Positions 25,875-36,884 are shown, counted from the stretch's first letter. The stretch: DNA of 64,000 nucleotides from Corynebacterium resistens DSM 45100 (GCF_000177535.2 NC_015673.1:2170001-2234000), one strand, 5' to 3'. Notes: generated by a model not told the origin, from the sequence alone. Program-made: numbers and translations.

Positions 25875-28747
25875 AAGCCCAATCCTTGCCCAAGCGCTGG
25901 TGCTCCTATGCCCGCACCTGGAACTCCGTATCCCGGGTCAGCGCCGGGTGCAAGACCGGGATCGCCTGCTGGTGGGGCTTGCCAGCCCGGATACGCTGGG
26001 GCGACCGGGGCCTGTGGTGCGGGCGCATATGGGGCCGCGGGGACTGGCGCGGGCACTGGAGCTTGAGCTGGTCCCGTGCCGGGTGTTTGAGGCGCTACAG
26101 CACCAGGGCCGTGCGGGGCGTCTGGCTGGCCGGGCGTTGGGACTGCCGGGTTGCGTTGTGTCCCGCGTGCCGAAGGATCCTTTGGATCTTGAGGCTCTCC
26201 GGGTGCGGAATGCTCGCGCCCCCCAGCCGCGGCATCCTCCTTGGCAAGGTCGCGGTCCCACTTTGTTGGGCGGTGGAACTTCTGCTCCTTCGCAGACTTC
26301 TCGGCAGACTTCTTCCGTCCACGTTCACCAGCACCAGAGGCTCCAGCACCCTGCGGGTCAATTCCGGACGGATCGGCTTGCGCACCCGCGCCCGTAGCCG
26401 CATCCTCCCCATCGGATTTCACCTTTGGCAATGGCGGCAACTTATCCGGGGATTCTGCCTCGCCACTTTCTCGGGCCTTCGCCAACTCCTCGTCAGTCAA
26501 CTGCGCGTTAACCGCGAAAATCGCAGTCGCGCCATCCTTGTACACCGGGGTCAGCCCCGGAGCCTTCCACATCCCTTTGACCTGGGCCTCGATGTTCTTT
26601 TGCGAGGCGAAGAACGCAGGTGGCGAAATAATGTAGTACTTCACATTCAAATCTCGCGCCGCGAAGTCAGATATATTCGCGTAGTCACTACGATCGCCCT
26701 TCACCCCGGCAGTATCAGGGCTCCATTGGCGCATGGTCTCAGCCTCACTACCACGCACGGGGCTCAACCCCGCACCGATGATGTCTGGGTGCCAGAGCAG
26801 GGCTTGTGTCGCGGAGTCTTTGGGCGTCTTTGCTAAAAGGAAGTGGCGGTGCAGCGACGGGAGGTTGTGCAACGGATACATCCAGCCCGTGCCCTCGTGG
26901 GAGTTGTTCGCGATGATGCCGTCATAGGCCCCCGGCTGGCGCTTCAACCATTCAAAGGCGCCCTTTTCCTTCTCTCCGACCATGCGACCATCGCGAGAGG
27001 CCGTCACAGCCCATCTGTACTTACCCTCCATTGGAGCTTGAGTCCACGGCACCAAGCCAAACGCAATACCGATACACGTTGCGGTAGCCAGCGTTGCGGG
27101 AATGACCGATACCCATTGGATACCTTTTCGCCTACCCTTGGCATCCCGGCGTTTACGCAGGAAAGGAATGTCAAGGAACCCGCCGAGGACAAACCTCACC
27201 ACCGCTGCCGCTGCAACTGCTGCCAATGCCGTGGCTACCAACGCGAGTGGGTGGAACAAACGATGCGCGGAGTTGTAATTCAATCCCGAAAGGAATCCAG
27301 CCACCGCACCAGCGGGCCCATCGAAGTTCTTTAGGCTGTACGCACCCACTGCCGCAAGCAAACCGGTTGCAGCTGCGGCCCAAATGTTTCGACGCCACAA
27401 CAGCAGCACCACGGCCCCAGCAATCGCACCCCAGGTGACCCACCATTGGGTGGGTGCGTAGTGATTCGCGCGGGATTGCAATTCGAATACTCGTTGCCAC
27501 GCATCGCCGTAATCGGGAACCTGGCGCTTATTGAAAGCACTCACTTCACTAGCTTGCCCGCTGCCCACCATCCACTGTGGCAGCATGAGCGCGCCGCCGG
27601 CGATAGCTGTAACTCCAATGAGAAGCACGTCTTTACAGCGCAGCCACACTCCGCGGAAGAAACCTCGCTTGCCCTGTTCGCGCCCAGTGGGCACGAACAG
27701 TTTCCACAACAACCACCACAGCGCCACGATAACCGCAACGACCGGAATGGCCGAGGGATGTACCGCGCCCACGCCAGCAAAGCCGAGTGCCGCTGCGGGA
27801 ATCATTTTGGGCCGTTCCGGAACCTTCATCAAAGCTGCTGCCGCAATGCCCACCATGGACAACGCAGAAGCATTCGGCCACGCACCGGTGTAGTACTCAA
27901 CATAAAAAACGGGAATCACACCAACAACTGCCACGGGTGCAAGCCCCGCCGCTAGCGCCCCCGTCAGCCCACGGCGCCCCACCATGACCCATGCCAAGAA
28001 TGCCGCAGATAGCGCCAAGCTCACTGCTGGCAACACCACTGAGGTTACATTCAAAGCCTCCACCGGAGTGAGGTCAGCGTAGTCCTGCAATGCTGCGCCG
28101 AAAGTATGGAATCCCGTGGGGTAGAACAGTGGCTTTTGTGTTTCGATGTTTTGCAGCTCACCCATGCGGATCGAACTGGCCACACCGGTTTCGTGTATGA
28201 ACCGCAGCACTGAAGCATGCCAGTGAACGTCCCAACCTTGGAAGATGCTATCGAGCCCATCCTCTGACCCTTCGATGGCGTCCATGGCTCGCTGCGTAAG
28301 CAGTGTAAACCCGGTGACAACACCTGCCAACGGAAGGATCCACATCGGATCCAACACTCCGCCATGCCTATTTGGTGAACGGAACCAAGCCCGGAGTTGC
28401 TCGCGGCTCCACCACTTGCGTTGGTTATCGAGTTCAGCCGGCGAAAGTAGCTCGCGTTCCAGCTGTCGCTTTCGCCTGCCACGGAGTGCACTGATCAGGC
28501 TATAGCCGATTCGCCACACCAGACCGACGGCGGCGAAAACCGCCGTTCCCTTTATGAGCGAATCGAACGTGACAGCGATGTTGTGATTTCCATACCACCA
28601 CGCGAGTACGCCCCATACTCCCGCGGTGATTACCACACCGGTGCTGACCGCCCAGGGCAGTCGCATACCTGCACACCAACCCACCACCGCACCGGGCAGG
28701 ATGAAGATTAATAGCGCCGTAATTACGGCGGTTAGGGCGGTTACCAA
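25871..28747 (-). CDS. Large polytopic membrane protein (DUF6541-like)
   Basis: The 958-residue protein has about 12-14 transmembrane helices in residues 1-590. A soluble extracytoplasmic domain follows (about 590-720, with IANNSHEGTGWMYP and VKYYIISPPAFFAS). The C-terminal tail of about 230 residues is strongly charged and then Pro/Ala/Gly-rich (many APA/PGA units). The layout resembles actinobacterial DUF6541 membrane proteins and GT-C-fold glycosyltransferases, but I cannot identify a catalytic DD/DE motif with confidence. It lies between the ESX-4 genes and truA. The Pro/Ala tail may span the cell wall. The substrate is unknown. Confidence 0.75.
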   Translation of the reverse strand: MVTALTAVITALLIFILPGAVVGWCAGMRLPWAVSTGVVITAGVWGVLAWWYGNHNIAVTFDSLIKGTAVFAAVGLVWRIGYSLISALRGRRKRQLERELLSPAELDNQRKWWSREQLRAWFRSPNRHGGVLDPMWILPLAGVVTGFTLLTQRAMDAIEGSEDGLDSIFQGWDVHWHASVLRFIHETGVASSIRMGELQNIETQKPLFYPTGFHTFGAALQDYADLTPVEALNVTSVVLPAVSLALSAAFLAWVMVGRRGLTGALAAGLAPVAVVGVIPVFYVEYYTGAWPNASALSMVGIAAAALMKVPERPKMIPAAALGFAGVGAVHPSAIPVVAVIVALWWLLWKLFVPTGREQGKRGFFRGVWLRCKDVLLIGVTAIAGGALMLPQWMVGSGQASEVSAFNKRQVPDYGDAWQRVFELQSRANHYAPTQWWVTWGAIAGAVVLLLWRRNIWAAAATGLLAAVGAYSLKNFDGPAGAVAGFLSGLNYNSAHRLFHPLALVATALAAVAAAAVVRFVLGGFLDIPFLRKRRDAKGRRKGIQWVSVIPATLATATCIGIAFGLVPWTQAPMEGKYRWAVTASRDGRMVGEKEKGAFEWLKRQPGAYDGIIANNSHEGTGWMYPLHNLPSLHRHFLLAKTPKDSATQALLWHPDIIGAGLSPVRGSEAETMRQWSPDTAGVKGDRSDYANISDFAARDLNVKYYIISPPAFFASQKNIEAQVKGMWKAPGLTPVYKDGATAIFAVNAQLTDEELAKARESGEAESPDKLPPLPKVKSDGEDAATGAGAQADPSGIDPQGAGASGAGERGRKKSAEKSAKEQKFHRPTKWDRDLAKEDAAAGGREHSAPGEPQDPKDPSARGTQRNPAVPTPGQPDAPHGPGAVAPQTPGTGPAQAPVPAPVPAAPYAPAPQAPVAPAYPGWQAPPAGDPGLAPGADPGYGVPGAGIGAPALGQGLGF

Positions 28748-28870
28748 GTGCTATCTTCTCCTTGTGATGCGATGGTGGCAGCAAAATGCTCGAAAACAAT
28801 CATCGATAACAATAGCGCGTAGCGCCGAAATCTCTTTGTGGGCGTGCTGTGTTTTTAAGCAAGAATTCAA

Positions 28871-29845
28871 TCAAAAGTTTCTGTGATTACTTATCGCTTC
28901 TTCGGGTGTGCGCACCGCGCGCGTAACCTTCGCGCGTGCTGCTAGGTCTTCGTCCGCTGGATAGTCCACTTGCACCAGATTCAACCCCTCGGCAGGCGCT
29001 ACCGGAACTTTGGAACTCCGCTCGTTTTGCTTCAGCAATTCGGCGGTGAAATCTCCATCCCGCTTCCCCTCCCCCACAGTCAATACTGCTCCCACCAACG
29101 AGCGCACCATGGACCAGCAGAATGCATCGGCAGCCACCCTTGCTTCGTAGGTTTCGGGCTCGGCAGGCGTGGACACATCGAACCATTGGAACTGCTGCAG
29201 CTCGCGGATTGTTGTCGCGCCCTCGCGCGCCTTACAGAACGCGGCGAAATCATTGAGCCCCACAAGCACCTCACTTGCGGCCTTCACTTTGTCAAGGTCT
29301 ATTGGTCGACGCCACCTCGCCGTATCCCGCACCCGAACTGGCCTAGGGCCTGCGGTGGCAGTGGTGACACGGTACACGTAGTGGCGTCGAAGGGCAGAAA
29401 AGCGAGCATCAAAACCAACGGGGGCTTCGCTAGCTCCATGGACCCGCACGTCGGCCGGCAACATCCGGGACAAACGGCGAACCAAATCACCGGGGCGTTG
29501 CAGGCTGCGCTGAGTAAAGGTAGTGGCGGGGACATCGAAATGCGCGACCTGACCATCAGCGTGCACTCCCGCATCTGTGCGGCCTGCAACCGTGAGTTGA
29601 ACTGCGTGGCGCGTCACGAGGCTTAGCTTCTCTTCAAGTACTCCCTGGACTGTACGCAAGCCGAATTGGGCGGCCCAGCCATGAAAGTCGGTGCCATCGT
29701 AGGCAACATCGAGGCGCACGCGAACCATGTCATCAGTGGGTGTATCGACCGCATCATTAGTCGTCGGCCGTGGTGTGGCTTCGGCGATGTTGCGATCTCT
29801 ATCATCTGCGCCGGTTGCCTCGTCGTGCGTACTCTTTCCGTGCAT
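28871..29845 (-). CDS. truA: tRNA pseudouridine synthase TruA
   Basis: This pseudouridine synthase modifies positions 38-40 of tRNA anticodon arms. The catalytic Asp is in GRTDAGVHA, followed by QVAHFDVPA. Other family blocks are [28 protein letters not shown] and [14 protein letters not shown]. The frame extends to 29881, and the family core begins at [12 protein letters not shown] near residue 40 of this call. I chose ATG 29845 (MHGKST) because AAAGGC lies just upstream; either flanking start is possible. It precedes rplQ at a normal actinobacterial position. Confidence 0.93.
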   Translation of the reverse strand: MHGKSTHDEATGADDRDRNIAEATPRPTTNDAVDTPTDDMVRVRLDVAYDGTDFHGWAAQFGLRTVQGVLEEKLSLVTRHAVQLTVAGRTDAGVHADGQVAHFDVPATTFTQRSLQRPGDLVRRLSRMLPADVRVHGASEAPVGFDARFSALRRHYVYRVTTATAGPRPVRVRDTARWRRPIDLDKVKAASEVLVGLNDFAAFCKAREGATTIRELQQFQWFDVSTPAEPETYEARVAADAFCWSMVRSLVGAVLTVGEGKRDGDFTAELLKQNERSSKVPVAPAEGLNLVQVDYPADEDLAARAKVTRAVRTPEEAISNHRNF

Positions 29846-29879
29846 GCCTTTAATTGTTCCTGTTACATGCAGACATAGC

Positions 29880-29924
29880 AAAAGGCCGATCGGGTGATCA
29901 CGGGGATCATCCGATCGGCCTTTT
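29880..29924 (-). terminator. Terminator after rplQ
   Basis: AAAAGGCCGATCGG (29880-29893) is perfectly complementary to CCGATCGGCCTTTT (29911-29924), and the loop is itself partly paired. Read on either strand it ends in TTTT. It lies 57 nt beyond the rplQ stop and ends the rpsM-rplQ operon. Confidence 0.9.
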
Positions 29925-29980
29925 CAGGTTTGCGCTTGCACAGCCGTCATGGGCGCGCGGCTGTGAGCGCTAGAGGGGAA

Positions 29981-30559
29981 TTACTTCTCCTCGGCATCCT
30001 TAGCTTCAGCCTCGGTGGACTCAGCGGTAGCCTCGTCAGCCTCAGCTTCCTTTGCCTCAGCCTCAGCCTGAGCGTCGGTTGCGGTATCGGCCTCAACCTC
30101 TGGTGCTTCGTCAGCCTTCTTGTCCTCAGCCTTAGCTTCTTCAGCCTGAGCCTTCTTGGAGTTAGCGGCGCGCACAGCACGCTCAGCTTCGGTGGAAGCG
30201 GTTGGCTCCAGAACCAGGGAGATCTGGCTTACTGGAGCGTTGTCGCCCTTGCGGTTCTCCAGCTTGATGATGCGGGTGTAACCGCCGTTACGGCCTTCGA
30301 ACTTAGGAGCCAGCTCGTTGAACAGGTAAGTAACAACTTGCTTGTTCGTGATGAGCTTCAAAACGTTGCGACGATCAGCCACGGTGCCACGCTTGGCCTT
30401 GGTGATGATCTTCTCAACGTATGGACGCAGCAGCTTAGCCTTTGCGTCAGTGGTCTTAATGGCGCCGTGCTCGATCAGCTGTGCTGCGAGGTTGGCCAGG
30501 ATCTTCTTCTGGTGGGAAGCAGAACCGCCAAGGCGGGCGCCCTTCTTTGGGGTAGGCAT
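29981..30559 (-). CDS. rplQ: 50S ribosomal protein L17
   Basis: The 192-residue L17 has the conserved body in residues 1 to about 120 ([52 protein letters not shown]). The C-terminal extension of about 70 residues is almost entirely Ala, Glu, Asp and Lys. Extended acidic L17 tails are common in corynebacteria; their role is not known. It is the last gene of the operon before the strong terminator. Confidence 0.97.
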   Translation of the reverse strand: MPTPKKGARLGGSASHQKKILANLAAQLIEHGAIKTTDAKAKLLRPYVEKIITKAKRGTVADRRNVLKLITNKQVVTYLFNELAPKFEGRNGGYTRIIKLENRKGDNAPVSQISLVLEPTASTEAERAVRAANSKKAQAEEAKAEDKKADEAPEVEADTATDAQAEAEAKEAEADEATAESTEAEAKDAEEK

Positions 30560-30602
30560 TTGTTCTCCTCGTGTGGATTGTTATTGAGCGCAGTACGTGC
30601 GA

Positions 30603-31616
30603 CTACTCCGCGATGTCTTCGCCCTCGGTATCGATGAACTCGCCCGTTTCGGCGTCGTAGCCCTCGATGTCGTTGATGTCGAATCCCTCTGGGGCGTCCT
30701 TCAGACCCAAGCCCAAGCCAGCCAGCTTGACCTTGACCTCGTTGATGGACTTCTGGCCGAAGTTACGGATATCCAGCAAATCGGACTCCGTACGAGCAGC
30801 CAGCTCACCAACGGTGTGGATCTCCTCGCGCTTCAGGCAGTTGTAGGAGCGAACGGAGAAGTTGAGGTCCTCGATCGGCATGCTGTAGGCAGCGATGTGC
30901 TCGCTCTCCTGCGGCGATGGGCCGATCTCGATACCCTCTGCTTCGTTGTTCAGTTCCTGCGCCAGGCCGAACAGCTCCACCAATGTCTTGCCAGCAGATG
31001 CCATTGCATCGCGGGCGGTGATGGAGTTCTTGGTCTCCACGTCCAAGATCAGCTTGTCGAAGTCCGTGCGCTGTTCCACACGGGTGGCTTCAACCTTGTA
31101 GCTAACCTTCAGAACTGGGGAGTAGATCTGGTCAACGGGGATGCGTCCGATTTCAGAAGACGCGGTGGCAGCGGGAACGTAGCCACGTCCGCGCTCCACA
31201 ACCAGCTCGATATCCAGCTTGCCCTGCTCGTTAAGCGTTGCGATGTGCAGGTCTGGGTTGTGAACCTCAACACCTGCTGGTGGCATGATGTCTGCACCGG
31301 TGACCGCGCCTGGGCCCTCCTTGTGCAGGTTCATGACCACTGGTTCATCGGAATCGCTCGACAAAACGAGGGACTTGATGTTCAGGATGATGTCTGAAAC
31401 ATCTTCCTTCACGCCTGGGATGGTGGTGAACTCGTGCAGTACACCTTCAATCCGCACGGAGGTCACAGCTGCGCCTGGGATAGAGGACAGCAGCGTGCGA
31501 CGTAGGGAGTTGCCCAAGGTGTAGCCGAAGCCTGGCTCCAGTGGCTCGATGACGAACTTGGAACGCGATGCGTCGATGTATTCCTCGGTCAAAACCGGGC
31601 GCTGGGAAATCAGCAT
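30603..31616 (-). CDS. rpoA: RNA polymerase alpha subunit
   Basis: The 337-residue alpha subunit has an N-terminal assembly domain ([20 protein letters not shown], then [12 protein letters not shown]), a linker around 230, and a C-terminal domain ([34 protein letters not shown]) that contacts UP elements and activators. It ends in an acidic tail. Placed between rpsD and rplQ, as in nearly all actinobacteria. Confidence 0.98.
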   Translation of the reverse strand: MLISQRPVLTEEYIDASRSKFVIEPLEPGFGYTLGNSLRRTLLSSIPGAAVTSVRIEGVLHEFTTIPGVKEDVSDIILNIKSLVLSSDSDEPVVMNLHKEGPGAVTGADIMPPAGVEVHNPDLHIATLNEQGKLDIELVVERGRGYVPAATASSEIGRIPVDQIYSPVLKVSYKVEATRVEQRTDFDKLILDVETKNSITARDAMASAGKTLVELFGLAQELNNEAEGIEIGPSPQESEHIAAYSMPIEDLNFSVRSYNCLKREEIHTVGELAARTESDLLDIRNFGQKSINEVKVKLAGLGLGLKDAPEGFDINDIEGYDAETGEFIDTEGEDIAE

Positions 31617-31820
31617 GGTCTTTCGTTTCTCCTTCTCGGCGACCGCTATATGACGCCGTTAGAGGGTGACACACTTCTACTTGCCGCTTGGCAGCGTAAC
31701 AATTCCACTGGTTTTGTGGAATGACGCCACCACGGCGGCCAGCAAAAACGTGCCGACAATGGGTAGTCGGGTTGTGCCCTATTCTCGTGGTAAGGGGCTT
31801 CGCTAGAAAGCTTAGCCGGA

Positions 31821-32426
31821 TTACTTCGAGTAGAGCTCGACGATGAGCTGCTCTTGCAGCGGAATGTCGATCTGAGCGCGCTCGGGCAGCTGGTGCACGA
31901 GGATGCGCAGAGTTGCTGGGACAACCTGCAGCCATGCAGGAACCACAGCGTCAACGAGGCGCTCCTGGGCCTCTTCGAACCACAGCATCGAACGGGACTT
32001 CTCGCGAACGTCGATGATGTCGTACTGGGTAACGCGGAAAGAAGGCACGTTGGTCTTCTTACCGTTCACGGTGAAGTGGCCGTGGGAAACCAGCTGACGA
32101 GCCTGGCGACGGGTGCGTGCCAGACCTGCGCGGTAAACCACGTTGTCCAGGCGGGATTCCAGCAGGATCACCAGGTTGTCACCGGTCTTACCCGGACGGC
32201 GGTTAGCCTCCGCGTAGTAACGGCGGAACTGGCGCTCCAGTACACCGTAGGTGTACTTTGCCTTCTGCTTTTCCTGCAGCTGCAGGAGGTACTCGGACTC
32301 CTTGATGCGAGCGCGGCCAGCCTGCCCCGGTGGGTATGGGCGGCGCTCGAAGGAGCTGTCACCACCGACGAGGTCGACGCGGAGGCGACGGGACTTGCGG
32401 GTAACTGGGCCAGTATAACGAGCCAT
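31821..32426 (-). CDS. rpsD: 30S ribosomal protein S4
   Basis: The 201-residue S4 begins MARYTGPVTRKSRRL and contains the S4 RNA-binding fold (ESRLDNVVYRAGLARTRRQA, RQLVSHGHFTVNGKK). It is a primary 16S rRNA binder. A 204-bp gap separates it from rpoA, longer than other spacings in the operon, so an internal promoter or regulatory site is possible there. Confidence 0.98.
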   Translation of the reverse strand: MARYTGPVTRKSRRLRVDLVGGDSSFERRPYPPGQAGRARIKESEYLLQLQEKQKAKYTYGVLERQFRRYYAEANRRPGKTGDNLVILLESRLDNVVYRAGLARTRRQARQLVSHGHFTVNGKKTNVPSFRVTQYDIIDVREKSRSMLWFEEAQERLVDAVVPAWLQVVPATLRILVHQLPERAQIDIPLQEQLIVELYSK

Positions 32427-32451
32427 TTTTTATTCCCTATCCTTTCTTCTC

Positions 32452-32856
32452 TTAAACGCGACGACGCTTTGGTGGACGGCAGCCGTTGTGAGGCTGAGGC
32501 GTGACATCAGCGATGGAGCCAAGCTCTAGGCCAGCGGTGGCCAGAGAACGGATGGCGGTCTCGCGGCCGGAGCCGGGACCCTTGACGAAAACGTCAACCT
32601 TCTTCATGCCGTGCTCCATTGCCTTGCGAGCAGCAGACTCAGCAGCCAGCTGTGCAGCGAATGGGGTGGACTTACGGGAACCCTTGAAGCCGACGTGGCC
32701 GGAGGATGCCCAAGAGATAACAGCACCCTTCGGATCCGTGATGGAAACGATGGTGTTGTTGAAGGTGGACTTGATGTATGCGTGGCCGTTGGCCACATTC
32801 TTCTTTACGACGCGACGGCCGGTACGGCGTGCGCGAGTTGGAGTCTTAGGAGCCAT
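32452..32856 (-). CDS. rpsK: 30S ribosomal protein S11
   Basis: The 134-residue S11 carries [41 protein letters not shown] and the basic C-terminus [13 protein letters not shown]. It forms part of the 30S platform. Its ATG abuts the rpsM stop (both at 32856), implying translational coupling. Confidence 0.98.
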   Translation of the reverse strand: MAPKTPTRARRTGRRVVKKNVANGHAYIKSTFNNTIVSITDPKGAVISWASSGHVGFKGSRKSTPFAAQLAAESAARKAMEHGMKKVDVFVKGPGSGRETAIRSLATAGLELGSIADVTPQPHNGCRPPKRRRV

Positions 32857-33224
32857 TACTTCTTCTTTCCTGCGATGGTCTTCTTAGGACCCTTGCGGGT
32901 ACGAGCGTTGGTCTTGGTGCGCTGGCCACGAACGGGCAAGCCGCGACGGTGGCGCAGACCTTGGTAAGAACCAATTTCGATCTTGCGACGGATATCGGCC
33001 TGTACCTGACGGCGGAGGTCACCCTCAACCTTCCAGGTGTTCTCGATAACGTCACGCAAAGCGGACAGCTGCTCGTCGGTCAGATCCTTGGAGCGCAGGT
33101 CAGGAGAGATGCCGGTCTTTTCCAGCAGCTCCTTGGAACGGGCAGGGCCAATTCCGAAGATGTAGGTAAGTGCAACCTCCATGCGCTTTTCGCGTGGGAG
33201 GTCAACACCAGCAAGGCGTGCCAT
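32856..33224 (-). CDS. rpsM: 30S ribosomal protein S13
   Basis: The 122-residue S13 starts at ATG 33224 ([20 protein letters not shown]), with GGAAGGA about 10 nt upstream; a 15-residue longer reading is not needed. It contains the [24 protein letters not shown] C-terminal block and the Lys-rich tail that contacts P-site tRNA. It is the first gene of the rpsM-rpsK-rpsD-rpoA-rplQ operon. rpmJ, often placed just before it in other actinobacteria, is not seen here. Confidence 0.97.
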   Translation of the reverse strand: MARLAGVDLPREKRMEVALTYIFGIGPARSKELLEKTGISPDLRSKDLTDEQLSALRDVIENTWKVEGDLRRQVQADIRRKIEIGSYQGLRHRRGLPVRGQRTKTNARTRKGPKKTIAGKKK

Positions 33225-33577
33225 GTGGCTTTTTCCTTCCGGATTAGCGGCGGTTTTCTCCACACTCATCCCTCGTCACCCAAGTTGCGCTCGGTGGGCT
33301 ATTCCCTCGAGGGCCTACGCCACAGTCTTTCGCTCACTGCGGAAAAATCTATCCCGCGGAGTTGTAACTGCCTTGCTGGAAGGCCGATAAGTCGAGTGAA
33401 TGCGCTTTGTTACACGCAAAACCAACGCTGCATACGCAAGCGTTGGGGGCTAAAGGGCTCCAGCCGCCGCGGCCGGAGGTAGTGCTTGGAACTCAAAAGG
33501 CTTGAGCCATTCGGCGTCAAAAAGACGTTAAGTGACCCGAAGCCCCTCATCCTAATGGATGTGCGGAGGCTTACGTT
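33225..33577. promoter_or_regulatory. infA-rpsM intergenic region
   Basis: This 353-bp stretch has no gene. It contains the infA terminator (33418-33446) and, closer to 33225, the promoter region expected for the rpsM operon. I do not see an rpmJ-like short frame in it. Confidence 0.55.
33418..33446 (-). terminator. Terminator after infA
   Basis: CCAACGCT (33422-33429) pairs with AGCGTTGG (33439-33446). On the minus strand the stem is followed by TTTT (33421-33418). It separates infA from the rpsM operon. Confidence 0.75.
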
Positions 33578-33799
33578 TTACTTGTAGCGGTAAACGATGC
33601 GTCCACGGGTCAGGTCGTATGGAGAAAGCTCCACAACAACCCGATCCTCGGGGAGGATGCGGATGTAGTGCTGGCGCATCTTGCCGGAGATGTGGGCCAA
33701 AACCTTGTGGCCATTATCCAGCTCGACACGGAACATCGCGTTGGGCAAAGGCTCGATGATGCGGCCTTCTACCTCAATTGCGCCTTCCTTCTTTGCCAT
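33578..33799 (-). CDS. infA: Translation initiation factor IF-1
   Basis: The 73-residue OB-fold protein begins [12 protein letters not shown] and includes [35 protein letters not shown] and the final RGRIVYRYK. It matches IF-1 throughout. I take ATG 33799 over the ATG three codons upstream because the family begins MAKK. It has its own terminator and is transcribed as a separate unit upstream of rpsM. Confidence 0.97.
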   Translation of the reverse strand: MAKKEGAIEVEGRIIEPLPNAMFRVELDNGHKVLAHISGKMRQHYIRILPEDRVVVELSPYDLTRGRIVYRYK

Positions 33800-34056
33800 A
33801 TCCTCCACGTTTCCCCGGCGTTATAGTCGCCGGTTGCATGCTGTTTTGCTACGTACTTTGGTGCTTTAGCTGGTTTTAGCTGTGACACCAGCCCTTAACG
33901 ATACACGCGACCTGCGTGAATCCCAAATCTGATTGCCTACGGACGGGCTTTCTTCCCTATTCGAAATCAGCCAAGCCACGCCCTAAGCCGAAGCAGACTG
34001 CTTAGCTGCTTGCCTTGCGGGGTAGCTTCTCGCCTTGTGGCACCGTCGAGTCCAGA

Positions 34057-35271
34057 CTAGGCCGACGCAGGTTGTTCAGCTTCTTCCTGTTTGACGCCAC
34101 CGAGTTCCCCCTTAGCGAAACGGTTGATCATCATTGCAATTGCACCATCTCCGGTGACGTTGCAAGCAGTACCGAAGGAATCGATCGCAACATAGGCTGC
34201 GATCATGAGCGCCACCTGCGATTTATCGAACCCAAGTTGCGTTTCCAGCAGGCCAACGGCTGCCATGATGGCACCTCCTGGAACACCGGGGGCCGCTACC
34301 ATCATGATTCCCAGTAGGAAAATGAATCCCAGCGCGGCACCTGGCGTCAAAGGACTGTTCGTCATGAACATAATGGAGAATGCAAACAGGCCAATCTTCA
34401 TCATGGAGCCAGATAGGTGCACGGTCGCACAGAGAGGCACCACGAAGCCGGCGACGGATTCACTCACGCCGTTCTTGCGGGTGCACTTGTAGGTCACGGG
34501 AATCGTCGCTGCCGAGGACGCAGTGCCTAGAGCCGTGAAGTACGCGGGCAGCATATTCTTCAACGCCTTAAACGGGTTCCGCCCCGCCACCACTCCGGCG
34601 ACGATGTACTGCAAGACGAGCACCACCCACGTCATGATGGTGGCGAGAATCAGCACCTTCGCGAAAGCCACGAGAACGAACTTGAGATTGCCGTTCATCC
34701 CCATGGTGAGGAATACGCCGAAGATATAGAACGGCAATAGCGGAATCACGAAAGCTTGGATGACTTTCATGATCACATCGCGCAATTCGTTCGCACCGGC
34801 CTTAAGGGTCTTCGCGCCGATATTGGCGATGGCGATACCAACCGTGAATGCCAGCAATAGAGCAGCCATGACCTCCATGGGTGCGGGCATCTCAACGGTG
34901 AAATAAGGCGCAAGGCCACCCTTTTCAATATCGGGAGCCTCCACCATCGACTGCCCCTTGAGCAACCATGGGTAGACAGTCTGCGAAATGACCCACGCCA
35001 GCAGCCCCGACAGGATTGTTGATACGTAGGCCAGGCCAGCGGTCTGCGCAAACCACTTTCCCGCACCTTCACCGAGGTTAGCGATCGCGGGTGTAATGAG
35101 CGCGAAGATCAACACCGGAACGAAGAAGCCGAGGAAGTTTCCAAAAAGTCCGGTGAAGGTTGCTGCTGTACGCCCGAACCAGTCGGGAGCGAAAAAGCTG
35201 AAGATAATGCCAAGAATGATGGCGATAACAATCCACCCGAGGAGTGGCAGACGTCTCAATGCTGATTTCAT
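34057..35271 (-). CDS. Dicarboxylate/amino-acid:cation symporter (DAACS family)
   Basis: The 404-residue protein has about eight transmembrane helices and the two re-entrant loops of the glutamate/dicarboxylate transporter family. The first hairpin holds the Ser-rich TALGTASSAATIPVTYKC. The following helix has VHLSGSMMKI in place of the usual NMDG block, and helix 8 reads IDSFGTACNVTGDGAIAMMI with the substrate/cation Asp. It resembles SstT/DctA-like sodium-coupled carriers for Ser/Thr or C4-dicarboxylates; the substrate cannot be fixed by reading. It is a single gene between infA and map. Confidence 0.88.
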   Translation of the reverse strand: MKSALRRLPLLGWIVIAIILGIIFSFFAPDWFGRTAATFTGLFGNFLGFFVPVLIFALITPAIANLGEGAGKWFAQTAGLAYVSTILSGLLAWVISQTVYPWLLKGQSMVEAPDIEKGGLAPYFTVEMPAPMEVMAALLLAFTVGIAIANIGAKTLKAGANELRDVIMKVIQAFVIPLLPFYIFGVFLTMGMNGNLKFVLVAFAKVLILATIMTWVVLVLQYIVAGVVAGRNPFKALKNMLPAYFTALGTASSAATIPVTYKCTRKNGVSESVAGFVVPLCATVHLSGSMMKIGLFAFSIMFMTNSPLTPGAALGFIFLLGIMMVAAPGVPGGAIMAAVGLLETQLGFDKSQVALMIAAYVAIDSFGTACNVTGDGAIAMMINRFAKGELGGVKQEEAEQPASA

Positions 35272-35360
35272 ATCGCTAGATTAGTGGAACAGCAAAGAAT
35301 TGCATAATAATATGCACCTATACGCAAAGTGCGTGGGTGTACTCACCCAGGGGGCACGTA

Positions 35361-36155
35361 CTACTTCCGCGGCGTTAGAATCCGCGGACCGTCCGCCGTT
35401 GCTGCCACGGTGTGCTCCCAGTGTGAGGCGAACGAACCATCATCGGTCACCACTCCCCAGTCGTCATCCAGCACATACGAATCGCAACTGCCGTTGGTCA
35501 ACATAGGCTCAATCGCCAACACGCTACCCTCTTGAATTACCGGTCCGCGCCCCGGGCGGCCTTCATTCGCCAAGAATGGATCCTCGTGCATCGTACGGCC
35601 GATCCCATGCCCGCCATAGCCATCGACGATGAACAACTCGAGGCCGAACTTCTCCTCCGCTTGGCGGGTAGCTTCCTCCAGCGCCCAGGAAACATCCGTC
35701 AAGCGATTCCCCGGCACCATTGCCTGAAGGCCCTGATGAAGCACCCACTCCGTGGCTTCATTGAGCTTCCGGTTTTCCTCCGCGAGCTCCCCAATACCGA
35801 AAGTCCACGCCGAGTCCCCCACCCAACCATCGAGAGTCGCACCACAATCGATGGACACCAGATCGCCTTCCTTCAGCACCACATCAGCCGATGGAATGCC
35901 GTGCACGATCATGTCATTAACCGACGAACAAATGGAACCCGGGAATCCCTCATACCCTTTGAAGGTCGGCACAGCACCGGCATCCCGGATGGTTTGCTCT
36001 GCGATTTTGTCTAGCTCTAGGGTACTGACGCCCGGCTTCGCAGCGGCTTTCACTGCGACTAGGGCCCTGCCGACAATTTCTCCAGCAGCCTGCATGGCGT
36101 CGAGTTCTAAAGAAGTTTTGGCGGCGATTGCCTTGTTTTTCCGCCTGAAGCCCAT
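35361..36155 (-). CDS. map: Methionine aminopeptidase
   Basis: The 264-residue type I enzyme has the metal ligands in the expected blocks: [20 protein letters not shown] (two Asp), [14 protein letters not shown] (His), LAIEPML (Glu) and WEHTVA (Glu). It removes the initiator Met from nascent proteins. ATG 36155 has AAGGAAAGG just upstream; the longer frame to 36230 is rejected. A terminator lies between it and adk, so it may have its own promoter. Confidence 0.96.
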   Translation of the reverse strand: MGFRRKNKAIAAKTSLELDAMQAAGEIVGRALVAVKAAAKPGVSTLELDKIAEQTIRDAGAVPTFKGYEGFPGSICSSVNDMIVHGIPSADVVLKEGDLVSIDCGATLDGWVGDSAWTFGIGELAEENRKLNEATEWVLHQGLQAMVPGNRLTDVSWALEEATRQAEEKFGLELFIVDGYGGHGIGRTMHEDPFLANEGRPGRGPVIQEGSVLAIEPMLTNGSCDSYVLDDDWGVVTDDGSFASHWEHTVAATADGPRILTPRK

Positions 36156-36238
36156 GATGACCTTTCCTTGAGACGTGAAGGGGGATTTGGGGTAAAGATG
36201 AGAGTCGCGAACTGGATTGAGCACGAGCATTAAATGCG

Positions 36239-36273
36239 AAAACCCGGGCTAGAGATGTTCAGTCTCGCCCGGG
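36239..36273 (-). terminator. Terminator after adk
   Basis: CCCGGGC (36243-36249) pairs with GCCCGGG (36267-36273) and is followed on the minus strand by TTTT (36242-36239). It ends the secY-adk transcript upstream of map. Confidence 0.8.
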
Positions 36274-36338
36274 GTGTTGCCTAAGTTGCGAGGGCGATGC
36301 AGAGATGATGCTCCCCACCCGCCGGTCGCGGTGCCGGA

Positions 36339-36884
36339 TTAGTTATCGAGTGCATCCAGCGTGGTGGTGGAAATATCCTCAACGCTGCCTTCTGCATCAA
36401 TGTTGAGCAAAAGGTCACCGTAGTGTTCTATCAGCGGAGCTGTTTCATCACGGTAGACCTGCAGGCGGGTACGGATCGTCTCCTCGTTGTCATCGTTACG
36501 ACCGCGAGCAAGCATGCGCTCGACCACAACGTCCTCGGAAACAACGTAGTTGATGACTGCGTCTAGGGACTCACCCTTTTCCTTGAGCATTTCTTCCAGC
36601 AGCTCGGCTTGCTCGATGGTGCGTGGGAAACCGTCCAAGAGGAATCCATCAGCAGCATCGGGCTGAGACAGGCGGTCACGGACCATGTTCGCCGTCACGG
36701 AAGTAGGCACCAGCTTGCCCGCATCCATGTACTCTTGCGCCTGCTTGCCCAGATCCGTGCCCTGGCTGATGTTCGCACGGAATAGATCACCGGTGGAGAT
36801 GTGTGGGATCTTCAGGGAATCGGAAAGCAGGGAGGCCTGCGTACCTTTACCTGCGCCGGGAGGGCCCAGCAGAACTAGTCTCAT
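36339..36884 (-). CDS. adk: Adenylate kinase
   Basis: The 181-residue short-form enzyme interconverts ATP plus AMP with 2 ADP. The P-loop is [10 protein letters not shown], the AMP-binding segment [12 protein letters not shown], and the [11 protein letters not shown] block carries the hinge. The LID is short ([11 protein letters not shown]) and lacks the Cys4 zinc site, as usual in actinobacteria. Its ATG overlaps the secY stop as ATGA (36884-36881), so the two genes are coupled. Confidence 0.98.
   Translation of the reverse strand: MRLVLLGPPGAGKGTQASLLSDSLKIPHISTGDLFRANISQGTDLGKQAQEYMDAGKLVPTSVTANMVRDRLSQPDAADGFLLDGFPRTIEQAELLEEMLKEKGESLDAVINYVVSEDVVVERMLARGRNDDNEETIRTRLQVYRDETAPLIEHYGDLLLNIDAEGSVEDISTTTLDALDN

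Noticed and set aside
33225..33577. rpmJ between infA and rpsM
   Set aside because: I looked for a short basic L36-like frame here and found none.
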